From the NCBI GenBank assembly GCA_030430535.1, contig JAUIKY010000001.1, forward strand, positions 62,001 to 126,000: a DNA stretch of 64,000 bases. Direction: 5' to 3'. The DNA comes from Bacteroidia bacterium. Lineage in GTDB: Bacteria > Bacteroidota > Bacteroidia > Flavobacteriales > Flavobacteriaceae. Position numbers and translations under genes: made by a program. The notes beneath the pieces are model-generated. The model worked only from the letters and a program-made list of their open reading frames with translations. It ran no database searches and was not told the DNA's origin. This document shows, in pieces, positions 52,065 through 60,665 of this stretch (position 1 is its first letter; each line of letters opens with the position of its first letter).

Positions 52065-53651
52065 GTGATAATTATGAAAAAGATAAATTTATTATTGTTT
52101 TTAGGTCTGTTTTCAGCATTTGTTTCTACCAGTTCAGCAAACAATGGTTGGTTTAATGTTTTGGAGCATGGCGGAAACAACAAAGGAAAGTTGTGTACAG
52201 AGTCGATTCAGGGGACTATCGATAAGGCTGCCAAACAAGGCGGAGGCACTATTTATTTTCCAGCAGGTGAATATTTAACGGGGGCCTTAGAATTGAAAAA
52301 CAATATTGTTTTACATATTGAAGCGGGAGCGCTTTTAAAATTTTCAACAAATTTCGACCATTATTTACCATTTACCGAAGTGCGTTGGGAAGGTACGGTT
52401 ATTCAAACCTTTAAACCTTTATTGCATGCCCGTGATGCTGAAAATATTACCATTACCGGAAGAGGTACTATTGACGGTCAAGGTGAAGCTTGGTGGAAGG
52501 AAATTTGGAGAATAGAATCGGCTAAGGAAAAATTGGAACTCACGAAGTACCAAAAAATGACACAAGAGGCCAATAAAGATGTAAAAACCGCCGATTATTA
52601 CAAGCGAACCAGAAGTTATCTATTCCACAGGCCGCCATTGTTCCAAGCTTTTAAGTGTAAAAATATAACCATTGAAGGCGTTACGATTCAAAATTCACCA
52701 TTTTGGACAATCAATCCAGCATTCTGTGATAACATCACCGTGGATAATGTGACGATTTTTAATCCGTATTCACCAAATACCGATGGTATAAATCCAACGT
52801 CATGCAAAAACGTGCATATTTCAAATTGCCACATCAGCGTGGGTGATGATTGTATTACCATTAAATCGGGTCGTGATGCCGATGGTAGAAAATGGGCTAC
52901 GCCAACCGAAAACGTTACCATTACCAACTGTACTATGTTAAGTGGTCACGGCGGTGTGGTTATTGGTAGTGAAATGTCTGGAAGCATAAAAAAAATTACC
53001 ATTGCCAATTGCGTTTTCGATGGCACCGATAGAGGCATTCGCTTAAAAGCGGCCCGTGGTCGAGGTGGAGTGGTTGAAGATATTCGTGTAAGCAATGTAG
53101 TGATGAACAACATTCAAAAGGAAGCCTTTATGATGAATTTGTTTTACGACAAAAACACGGTTGAAGGCCCTGTTACCGAAGAAACACCTATTTTCAGAAA
53201 CATCCATATCAGCAATGTAACGGCAACCAACGTAAACACAGCCGGACGTATTTTGGGAATTCCAGAAATGCCTATTCACGATATCACCTTTTCAGATGTA
53301 GATATTGATGCCAAAGAAGGATTTTCAGTACATACGGCAAAAAACATTGAATTTCACGATGTAAAAATCAATACGACTTTAGGTTCCGCCTTTAAAGTGG
53401 AAGATACCGAGCAAATTATTTTAGATAACGTGGGCACCTCAAAACCAATTGATGGAAAAGCCGTAGTGCATTTTAAAAATGTAAAAACAGCTTTGTTGAG
53501 CAACAATTTCCCTATGGTTCCAACCGATACATTTTTGCATGTTGAAGGTGATGAAACCGAAAATGTCTATTTGAAAAATAACGTGTTTAAGCACGTTACG
53601 TTCCATGTAAAATCTACAAGCGCCATTCAAGGTAAAATAACCGAAGAATAA
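52065..53651 (+). CDS. GH28 polygalacturonase family protein, secreted
   Basis: 528 aa; 'FNVLEHGGNNKGKLCTESIQGTIDKAAKQGGGTIYFPAGEYLTGALELKNNIVLHIEAGA', 'NTDGINPTSCKNVHISNCHISVGDDCITIKSGRD', 'GHGGVVIGSEMSG', 'DRGIRLKAARGRGG'. Alternative start ATG 52074. Confidence 0.93.
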   Translation: MIIMKKINLLLFLGLFSAFVSTSSANNGWFNVLEHGGNNKGKLCTESIQGTIDKAAKQGGGTIYFPAGEYLTGALELKNNIVLHIEAGALLKFSTNFDHYLPFTEVRWEGTVIQTFKPLLHARDAENITITGRGTIDGQGEAWWKEIWRIESAKEKLELTKYQKMTQEANKDVKTADYYKRTRSYLFHRPPLFQAFKCKNITIEGVTIQNSPFWTINPAFCDNITVDNVTIFNPYSPNTDGINPTSCKNVHISNCHISVGDDCITIKSGRDADGRKWATPTENVTITNCTMLSGHGGVVIGSEMSGSIKKITIANCVFDGTDRGIRLKAARGRGGVVEDIRVSNVVMNNIQKEAFMMNLFYDKNTVEGPVTEETPIFRNIHISNVTATNVNTAGRILGIPEMPIHDITFSDVDIDAKEGFSVHTAKNIEFHDVKINTTLGSAFKVEDTEQIILDNVGTSKPIDGKAVVHFKNVKTALLSNNFPMVPTDTFLHVEGDETENVYLKNNVFKHVTFHVKSTSAIQGKITEE

Positions 53652-54580
53652 TGATGAAGCTAAAAAACGTATTGGCTATAGCTATTTTGGTGGTTATATT
53701 CAGTTGCGCTCCAAAAAAAGAGGCGTATTTGTTTACGTCGTTTAGGGAGCCCGCAACAGATGGTCTGTATTTAGCATACAGCGAAGACGGCTACCATTGG
53801 AAAGATTTAAAAGGCCCGTATTTAAAACCCGAGGCGGGAGCGAGCAAAATTATGCGCGACCCTTCCATTGTTCGGGGTAAAGACGATACCTACCACATGG
53901 TTTGGACCACCGATTGGCGTGGTGGCAACGGGTTTGGTTATGCAAGTTCCAAAGATTTAATTAACTGGAGTGAGCAACAGTTTATTCCCGTAATGGCACA
54001 CGAGCCAGATGTGGTCAATGTTTGGGCACCGGAGATTTTTTATGATGAAGATAAAGACCGATACATCATTATTTGGGCATCTACCATTCCTTTTCGATAT
54101 GAAAAAGGGGAGGAAGACGAGAAAAATAACCACCGGATGTATTATACAACCACAAAGGATTTTAAAACTTTCAGCGATACGAAATTGTTTTTAGAACCTG
54201 GTTTTAGTGTTATTGATTGTGTTATTGTAAAGCGGGGTGAAGACGATTATGCTCTAATTATTAAGGATAACACCCGCCCGAATAGAAATTTAAAAGTCGG
54301 TTTTGGAACATCACCATTAGGGCCTTTTAAAAATATATCAGAACCTTATACCGGGTTTCTTTCCGAAGGACCAACGGTAATAGAAAATGATGGGAAGTAT
54401 GTTATCTATTACGATAATTACGGTGAGAAAAACTACAAAGCGGTTCGTACTTCAGACTTTAAAAATTTTGAAGATGTATCAGATGAAATTTCACTTCCCG
54501 AAGGACATAAGCACGGTACAATAACCACCATTTCACAAGATGTTTTGAATGGTTTAATTGAAAAAAGTAAAGAAAAATAA
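53651..54580 (+). CDS. GH43-like glycosidase, lipoprotein
   Basis: 309 aa; lipobox 'VVIFSCAPKK'; 'EAGASKIMRDPSIVRGKDDTYHMVWTTDWRGGNGFGYASSKDLINWSEQQFIPVM', 'NVWAPEIFYDEDKDRYIIIWAS', 'FLSEGPTVIENDGKYVIYYDNY'. Confidence 0.82.
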   Translation: MMKLKNVLAIAILVVIFSCAPKKEAYLFTSFREPATDGLYLAYSEDGYHWKDLKGPYLKPEAGASKIMRDPSIVRGKDDTYHMVWTTDWRGGNGFGYASSKDLINWSEQQFIPVMAHEPDVVNVWAPEIFYDEDKDRYIIIWASTIPFRYEKGEEDEKNNHRMYYTTTKDFKTFSDTKLFLEPGFSVIDCVIVKRGEDDYALIIKDNTRPNRNLKVGFGTSPLGPFKNISEPYTGFLSEGPTVIENDGKYVIYYDNYGEKNYKAVRTSDFKNFEDVSDEISLPEGHKHGTITTISQDVLNGLIEKSKEK

Positions 54581-54591
54581 AAGATAAAAAT

Positions 54592-56442
54592 ATGAAGCTA
54601 GGTTTCAAATCATTAATAATAACAGCCTCTTTCTGTGTGGTTTCAGTTTTGAATGCACAACAGGATACCATAAAGTATGTCGGTAAAACTTTATCGAACA
54701 TCGACTACCACCACGGTATGCTGGCACCAGCCGTTGGGGTACATGCCACACAAATTATGCGGGCTAGCCGTGAGCATCCTAATAAATCCGATGGATATGG
54801 GTGGACTTACAACCACGCACCCAACATCGCGTATTGGAACGATACTTTTTTTGTTCAGTATTTAAGCGACCCTGTTGGGGAGCATATTCCGCCTAGCCAA
54901 ACCTTTATGTTAACTTCAAAAGATGGTGAAAACTGGAGCTTTCCGCAGGTTAGTTTTCCTATTTACAGCATCCCGGATGGCTATCAAAAAGAAGGCGTTG
55001 AAGGCGTTGCCAAAAACTTAAAGGCCACCATGCACCAACGTATGGGCTTTTTCACGTCTTCTGACAATCGCTTTTTTACTTTGGCCTTTTATGGCATTTC
55101 GATGAACGAAAAGGATAGCCCCAACGACGGAAACGGCATTGGCCGCGTTATTCGCGAAATTTATAAAGATGGCAGTTTAGGACCTATTTATTTTATTCGT
55201 TATAACCACGGTTGGAATGAAAAAAACACCAATTACCCATTCTATAAAAGCAGCAAGGATAGAGGCTTTAAAAAGGCTTGTGAAGAATTGATGTCGCAAC
55301 CATTGTTGATGCAACAATGGGTTGAGGAAGCCGATAGAGACGACCCGTTAATTCCGTTGAAAAAACAATACAAAGCGTTTAGTTATTACGAAATTCCTGG
55401 TGGCCGAACCGTGGGTTTATGGAAACATGCGTTGACTTCAATAAGTAACGATGGCGGAAAAACATGGGAATACGACCCATTGAGAGCGCCCGGTTTTGTA
55501 AACAGCAATGCCAAAATTTGGGGACAAAAAACTTCCGATGGTCGTTATGCCACGGTTTATAATCCTTCGGAATTCCGTTGGCCATTGGCTGTTTCAACGA
55601 GTGAAGACGGGTTGGTTTATGATAATCTGTTTTTGGTACACGGCGAGCTTTCACGAATTCGTTATGGTGGTAATTATAAATCGCACGGACCGCAGTATGT
55701 GCGCGGCATTATTCCGGGCAATGGCACGCCTCCAGATGGCAACATGTGGTTGACTTACAGTGTGAATAAGGAAGATATTTGGGTGGCTTCGGTACCTGTT
55801 CCAGTAAAAAGCACCGTAGAAGAGGATGTAAACGATGTGTTCAACAATTTACCTGATGGTGAAGAATTAAAACTATGGAACACCTACGATTTGCAGTGGG
55901 CCACAGCCAATATCGAAAAGAAAGACGGCGAAAAATGGTTAACGTTGCGAGACCAAGACCCTTACGATTATCCTCGTGTGGAGCGTGTAACGCCATTTGC
56001 CGAAAAAATGGAAGTAACCTTTACGGTAAAACCTGAGCAAAACGACCATGGGATGCTTCAAATTGAATTGCAAAATGCACAAGGTTTACCTTCCCTAAGG
56101 TTGATTTTTGATGAAGAAGGTAATTTGAAGCAAAAAATGGGCTACCGATTAAGAAATATTATGCCGTACGAAGCCGGGAAAGAATATACCATCAAACTAA
56201 CGGTGGATGCCAGTACGCGTTTATATGATATAAACATAAACGATGAAAAAGAAACTAGAGGTATCTTCTTTATGCCCACTGACGGTATTTCTCGTGTGAT
56301 GTTCCGTACCGGAGAGCAACGCCATTACCCGAACGTAGATACACCGGTAGATACACCCAATTATGACGATGTGCCGTTTACGGGAAAACCCATTCCAGAG
56401 GCGGTATTTCATATAAAATCATTGATTACAAAAAAACTTTAA
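54592..56442 (+). CDS. Secreted sialidase-like (BNR/beta-propeller) glycosidase of uncertain family
   Basis: 616 aa; signal peptide; 'GYGWTYNHAPNIAYWNDTFFVQYLSDPVGEHIPPSQTFMLTSKDGENWSFPQVSFPIY', 'TSISNDGGKTWEYDPL', 'AVSTSEDGLVYDNLFLVHGE', plus C-terminal beta-sandwich region. Confidence 0.6.
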   Translation: MKLGFKSLIITASFCVVSVLNAQQDTIKYVGKTLSNIDYHHGMLAPAVGVHATQIMRASREHPNKSDGYGWTYNHAPNIAYWNDTFFVQYLSDPVGEHIPPSQTFMLTSKDGENWSFPQVSFPIYSIPDGYQKEGVEGVAKNLKATMHQRMGFFTSSDNRFFTLAFYGISMNEKDSPNDGNGIGRVIREIYKDGSLGPIYFIRYNHGWNEKNTNYPFYKSSKDRGFKKACEELMSQPLLMQQWVEEADRDDPLIPLKKQYKAFSYYEIPGGRTVGLWKHALTSISNDGGKTWEYDPLRAPGFVNSNAKIWGQKTSDGRYATVYNPSEFRWPLAVSTSEDGLVYDNLFLVHGELSRIRYGGNYKSHGPQYVRGIIPGNGTPPDGNMWLTYSVNKEDIWVASVPVPVKSTVEEDVNDVFNNLPDGEELKLWNTYDLQWATANIEKKDGEKWLTLRDQDPYDYPRVERVTPFAEKMEVTFTVKPEQNDHGMLQIELQNAQGLPSLRLIFDEEGNLKQKMGYRLRNIMPYEAGKEYTIKLTVDASTRLYDININDEKETRGIFFMPTDGISRVMFRTGEQRHYPNVDTPVDTPNYDDVPFTGKPIPEAVFHIKSLITKKL

Positions 56443-56443
56443 A

Positions 56444-59227
56444 TTGAAAATTCTAAAAAGTATATTCATTTTTGTTTTGGTGTTTTCGGCGTGTCAATCT
56501 GCTGAAAATACTAATACTGTTTCGGTATCCAGCCTAACGTGCAACATGGCAACTAATCCGTTGGCCGTTCATGAAGCGCCGCGTTTTAGCTGGAAAATAC
56601 AATCGGACGGATTTAATATTTCGCAAAATGCCTATCAAATTTTGGTGGCTTCTTCCGAAGAAAAGTTAAAAAACAATGAAGGCGATATTTGGGATAGTGG
56701 AAAGGTAGATTCCAGCCAAAGTCATTTAGTAAATTATGGCGGTTCCGATTTAAAAAGTGAAACCAAATATTTCTGGAAGGCTAAAATTTGGAACCAAAAT
56801 AATACGGCATCGAACTGGAGTGAGACGGCTTTTTTTAGAGTTAAACCAAAGACAGAAAGTTTAAATCCTACTTGGATTGGTGCCATTACCAAAGCCGAGA
56901 GTAATTTGCCCGAGGGCAGACATTACCACACGGCATCGTTTAAAAAATCGAGACGACAGGAAATTATTGACGCTTCGCATCCGTTATCGCGCCAAAGTAT
57001 TATGCTTCGTAAACCGTTTTCGGTTGGCAAACCTATAAAGGAAGCTGTGGTTTATATTTCTGGATTGGGACATTACGAACTCACCATTAACGGTGAAAAA
57101 ATAGGAAACAGTGAATTTGCACCACTGTGGACCGATTATGATAAATCGGTAAACTTTAACACTTACGAAATTCCCGAGGACCTTTTGAATGAAGGCGACA
57201 ACGCCGTTGGTGTTATGCTGGGTAACGGTATGTACAATACGGTTCAGGGGCGTTACACCAAATTTTTCGTGAGTTTTGGTCCGCCAACATTGTTTTTCAA
57301 AATGAAACTGACTTTTGAAGATGGTTCGGAAGAAATTGTGCAATCTGACGATTCATGGACGTACAGCGAAAGCCCAATTACCTACAATGGGATGTTTGGT
57401 GGTGAGGATTACGATGCCAGTTTAGAACAGCCCGGTTGGAATACCCCTTATTTCATTGAAGAAAATTGGAAATCCGTTGTAGTTCAAGAAGCTCCAAAAG
57501 GCGCTTTAAAGGCACAATCGGCACCGCCTGTTACTATTCAAAAGAAGTATGAGGTTAAGGAAGTGACCAAACCCAATGAAAACACTTATGTGTTCAATAT
57601 GGGTCAAAATTTATCAGGTTTTCCAACGATAAAAGTAAAAGGCGAAAAAGGACAAAAAATTAAACTTTGGACGGCCGAAAGTTTAAAAGAAGATGGTACC
57701 ATTCGCCAAGGCCGCTCTGGAAAACCTTATTATTTTGAATATACTTTGAAAGGCGATGGGGTTGAGGAATGGCAGCCAAAATTCAGTTTTTACGGTTACC
57801 AATATATTCAAGTGGATAGCATCAACTATAAAGAAGTAAAGAACGCTAAGTTTCCAACACTTTTGGAGGTGACTTCAAATTTTGTTTATAATTCAGCGGG
57901 AGAGGCCGGTTCTTTTGAAAGCTCAAACGAGATTTTCAATAAAGCCCACGAGTTGATTAATAATGCGATAAAAAGTAATTTTCAAGCGGTATTGACCGAT
58001 TGTCCACATCGTGAAAAATTAGGTTGGCTGGAAGAAGCCCATTTAAATGGTCCGGGGTTGATGTTCAATTATAACATGCAAACCTTTATCCCCAGCATCA
58101 TGGAAAACATAGAGGACGCCCAGCGCGACAATGGTATGATTCCAACTATTGCTCCCGAGTATGTGGTGTTCGGAGGCGATTTTACCGATTCACCGGAATG
58201 GGGAGTTTCAGGCGTTATATTGCCATGGATGTATTATAAATATTATGGTGATGATACCTTGATTTCAGAGTATTATTCCGTAATGAAACGCTATGTGGAT
58301 TACCTCACTTCAAAATCCGATAATTATATTGTATCTTATGGTTTGGGTGATTGGTACGATTACGGCGAGCATGCAGCAGGTTATTCAAAAAATAGCCCGA
58401 TAGCCCTTTCTGCAACCAGTCACTATTATTTTGCAGCCAAATTATTCGCAAAGGCAGCCGAGCATTTGGGCAAAACCGAAGACATTTCAACGTACAATGC
58501 GTTGGTTTCAAACATAAAAAAAGCGTTTAACGACGAATTTTTTAATGCAGACACCAAACAATACGGTACCAATAGTCAGTTTAGTAATGCCGTTGCCGTT
58601 TTTATGGATATTGTTGAGCCAGAGCATAAAGCGGCGGTGATGCAAAACCTGTTGGACGACATTAAAAATAGGGGATACCGATTAACCACGGGTGATGTGG
58701 GCAACCGCTACTTGTTCCAAACTTTAGCTAGAAACGGTGAGAATGAGGTGATGTACAGAATGAACAACCATTACGATACGCCGGGGTACGGCTTTCAAAT
58801 TAAATTCGGATTGACCACACTAACTGAGCAGTGGGACCCCAGAAAAGGAAACTCTTGGAACCATTTTATGATGGGGCAAATAGAGGAGTGGTTTTACAGA
58901 AGTTTAGCGGGAATAGTGCCCGATACGGAGAACCCGGGGTTCAAGCACTTTTATATTCAACCAGAGGTGGTGGGCGATTTATCGTTTGTTAAGGCTGATT
59001 ACGAATCGGTTTACGGCACCATCGTTTCGCATTGGGAAAGAAAAGAAGATACATTCGTTTTAAAGATTGAAATTCCTGCCAATACAACGGCTACTGTAAA
59101 ACTTCCAACGGATAAAGCTGAAAGCATTTCGGTAAATGGTTCAGCTTTTAATGATGTTACTTTAGAATCAGGGAAATCATCGTTCAGTCTCGGCTCAGGA
59201 GTTTATACGATTGAGTGTTCTCTATAA
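56444..59227 (+). CDS. GH78 alpha-L-rhamnosidase, lipoprotein
   Basis: 927 aa (TTG start); lipobox 'FVLVFSACQSAE'; 'VSSLTCNMATNPLAVHEAPRFSWKIQSD', 'GLGHYELTINGEKIGNSEFAPLWTDYDKSVNFNTYEIP', 'LTDCPHREKLGWLEEAHLNGPGLMFNYNM', 'TLTEQWDPRKGNSWNHFMMGQIEEWFYRSLAGI'. Confidence 0.94.
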   Translation: MKILKSIFIFVLVFSACQSAENTNTVSVSSLTCNMATNPLAVHEAPRFSWKIQSDGFNISQNAYQILVASSEEKLKNNEGDIWDSGKVDSSQSHLVNYGGSDLKSETKYFWKAKIWNQNNTASNWSETAFFRVKPKTESLNPTWIGAITKAESNLPEGRHYHTASFKKSRRQEIIDASHPLSRQSIMLRKPFSVGKPIKEAVVYISGLGHYELTINGEKIGNSEFAPLWTDYDKSVNFNTYEIPEDLLNEGDNAVGVMLGNGMYNTVQGRYTKFFVSFGPPTLFFKMKLTFEDGSEEIVQSDDSWTYSESPITYNGMFGGEDYDASLEQPGWNTPYFIEENWKSVVVQEAPKGALKAQSAPPVTIQKKYEVKEVTKPNENTYVFNMGQNLSGFPTIKVKGEKGQKIKLWTAESLKEDGTIRQGRSGKPYYFEYTLKGDGVEEWQPKFSFYGYQYIQVDSINYKEVKNAKFPTLLEVTSNFVYNSAGEAGSFESSNEIFNKAHELINNAIKSNFQAVLTDCPHREKLGWLEEAHLNGPGLMFNYNMQTFIPSIMENIEDAQRDNGMIPTIAPEYVVFGGDFTDSPEWGVSGVILPWMYYKYYGDDTLISEYYSVMKRYVDYLTSKSDNYIVSYGLGDWYDYGEHAAGYSKNSPIALSATSHYYFAAKLFAKAAEHLGKTEDISTYNALVSNIKKAFNDEFFNADTKQYGTNSQFSNAVAVFMDIVEPEHKAAVMQNLLDDIKNRGYRLTTGDVGNRYLFQTLARNGENEVMYRMNNHYDTPGYGFQIKFGLTTLTEQWDPRKGNSWNHFMMGQIEEWFYRSLAGIVPDTENPGFKHFYIQPEVVGDLSFVKADYESVYGTIVSHWERKEDTFVLKIEIPANTTATVKLPTDKAESISVNGSAFNDVTLESGKSSFSLGSGVYTIECSL

Positions 59228-59237
59228 ATGAAAAATT

Positions 59238-60665
59238 ATGGGAAGAATAAAGATGAACATAAAATTCGGTTTGTTGCTTTTAGTGTTTTCGATTGCAAAA
59301 CTAGGGGCTCAAACTTCAGATACCAATTTTACCGTTCCGGTTACGGAAACCATCAAAAAAATTGAAACCATCTTTAATATAAAAGTTAAGGATAACGACC
59401 AACTGCTTAAAGATAAAGTTTTGGAATACGGCGATTGGCGCATTCAGCAAAGTAGTTTGGAGGTGAGCCTAGCCAATGTGTTGGCACCTTTCAATCTAGT
59501 GGCATTTAATGATGGTGATGGGGTTTATGAAATTAGAAAATTCCAAGTCCACCGGGTTTCGGAAGACGTGGCCGAAGAACGATTATCATATTTATCGCAT
59601 TTGTACCACGACAAGGAAGAATGGGAAGCCCGTAAAACCGAACTCAAACAGTGCATGATAAGTGCCTTTGGTTTGGATAAAGCTCCTCCTGCACCGAATT
59701 CAGACCCTATATTAACGGAAAAGAGAATTTATGACGGCTATAGTGTTGAAAACATAGGTTTGGAAATTCTTCCGGGCGTTTACACCACGGGTTCTATTTA
59801 TAAACCTTATCCGCAGATTGAAAAATCAGCTATTGTGATTACTCCGAACGGACATTTTGGAAATGGACGTTACCGGGATAGCCAGCAAATACGCTGTGCG
59901 ATGTTGGCCAAAATGGGTGCCATTGTGATTAATTACGACTTGTTTGCTTGGGGCGAATCGAGGTTGCAGTTTCCGTCGTGGGCGCATCGAAACAGTATTG
60001 CGTCAACAGTTCAGGTGTTGAGCGGTATGCGTTTATTGGATTATGCTACAACATTAGAACTTGCCGATAGTACACGAGTAGGCGTTACCGGAGGTTCTGG
60101 AGGTGGTTCGCAAACCATGTTTTTATCGGCCTTGGATGATAGGGTTTCCGTTTCGGTGCCCGTAGTTATGGTGTCGGCTAATCATTCGGGCGGGTGCCCT
60201 TGTGAAAGCGGGCGTGGTATTCATTTATGTGGAAACGGAACCAATAATGCCGAAGTGGCTGCCATGGCCGCACCAAAGCCCCAATTGATTGTTTCCGACG
60301 GAAAAGATTGGACAAAAAACGTACCCAAGGTAGAGTTTCCTTTTATTGAAAGAATTTATGAGTTTTACAATAAAAAGAAGGTTTTAAAAAATGCCCATTT
60401 TAAAAATGAAGGTCATGATTACGGCCTTTCAAAACGTATGGTCATGTATTATTTTATGGCCGAACATTTGAAATTGGATTTACATGAAATTAAAAACGAA
60501 CAGGGTAAAATTGATGAATCAACTTGTGTGATTGAGCCTTATGAAAACCTATATGTTTTTGGGAATAAAGAAGAAAATCTGCCTAAAAACGCCATAAAAG
60601 ACATTGATAAATTATACACGCTATTTGGAGAGAAAAATTTACGAGAACATGACAAAAAGGACTAA
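59238..60665 (+). CDS. Alpha/beta-hydrolase (acetylxylan/pectin esterase-like) with N-terminal STN-like domain
   Basis: 475 aa; signal peptide; STN-like 'VPVTETIKKIETIFNIKVKDNDQLLKDKVLEYGDWRIQQSSLEVSLANVLAPFNLVAFNDGDGVYEIRK'; nucleophile elbow 'VGVTGGSGGGSQT'; catalytic His region 'NEGHDYGLSKR'. Confidence 0.78.
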   Translation: MGRIKMNIKFGLLLLVFSIAKLGAQTSDTNFTVPVTETIKKIETIFNIKVKDNDQLLKDKVLEYGDWRIQQSSLEVSLANVLAPFNLVAFNDGDGVYEIRKFQVHRVSEDVAEERLSYLSHLYHDKEEWEARKTELKQCMISAFGLDKAPPAPNSDPILTEKRIYDGYSVENIGLEILPGVYTTGSIYKPYPQIEKSAIVITPNGHFGNGRYRDSQQIRCAMLAKMGAIVINYDLFAWGESRLQFPSWAHRNSIASTVQVLSGMRLLDYATTLELADSTRVGVTGGSGGGSQTMFLSALDDRVSVSVPVVMVSANHSGGCPCESGRGIHLCGNGTNNAEVAAMAAPKPQLIVSDGKDWTKNVPKVEFPFIERIYEFYNKKKVLKNAHFKNEGHDYGLSKRMVMYYFMAEHLKLDLHEIKNEQGKIDESTCVIEPYENLYVFGNKEENLPKNAIKDIDKLYTLFGEKNLREHDKKD

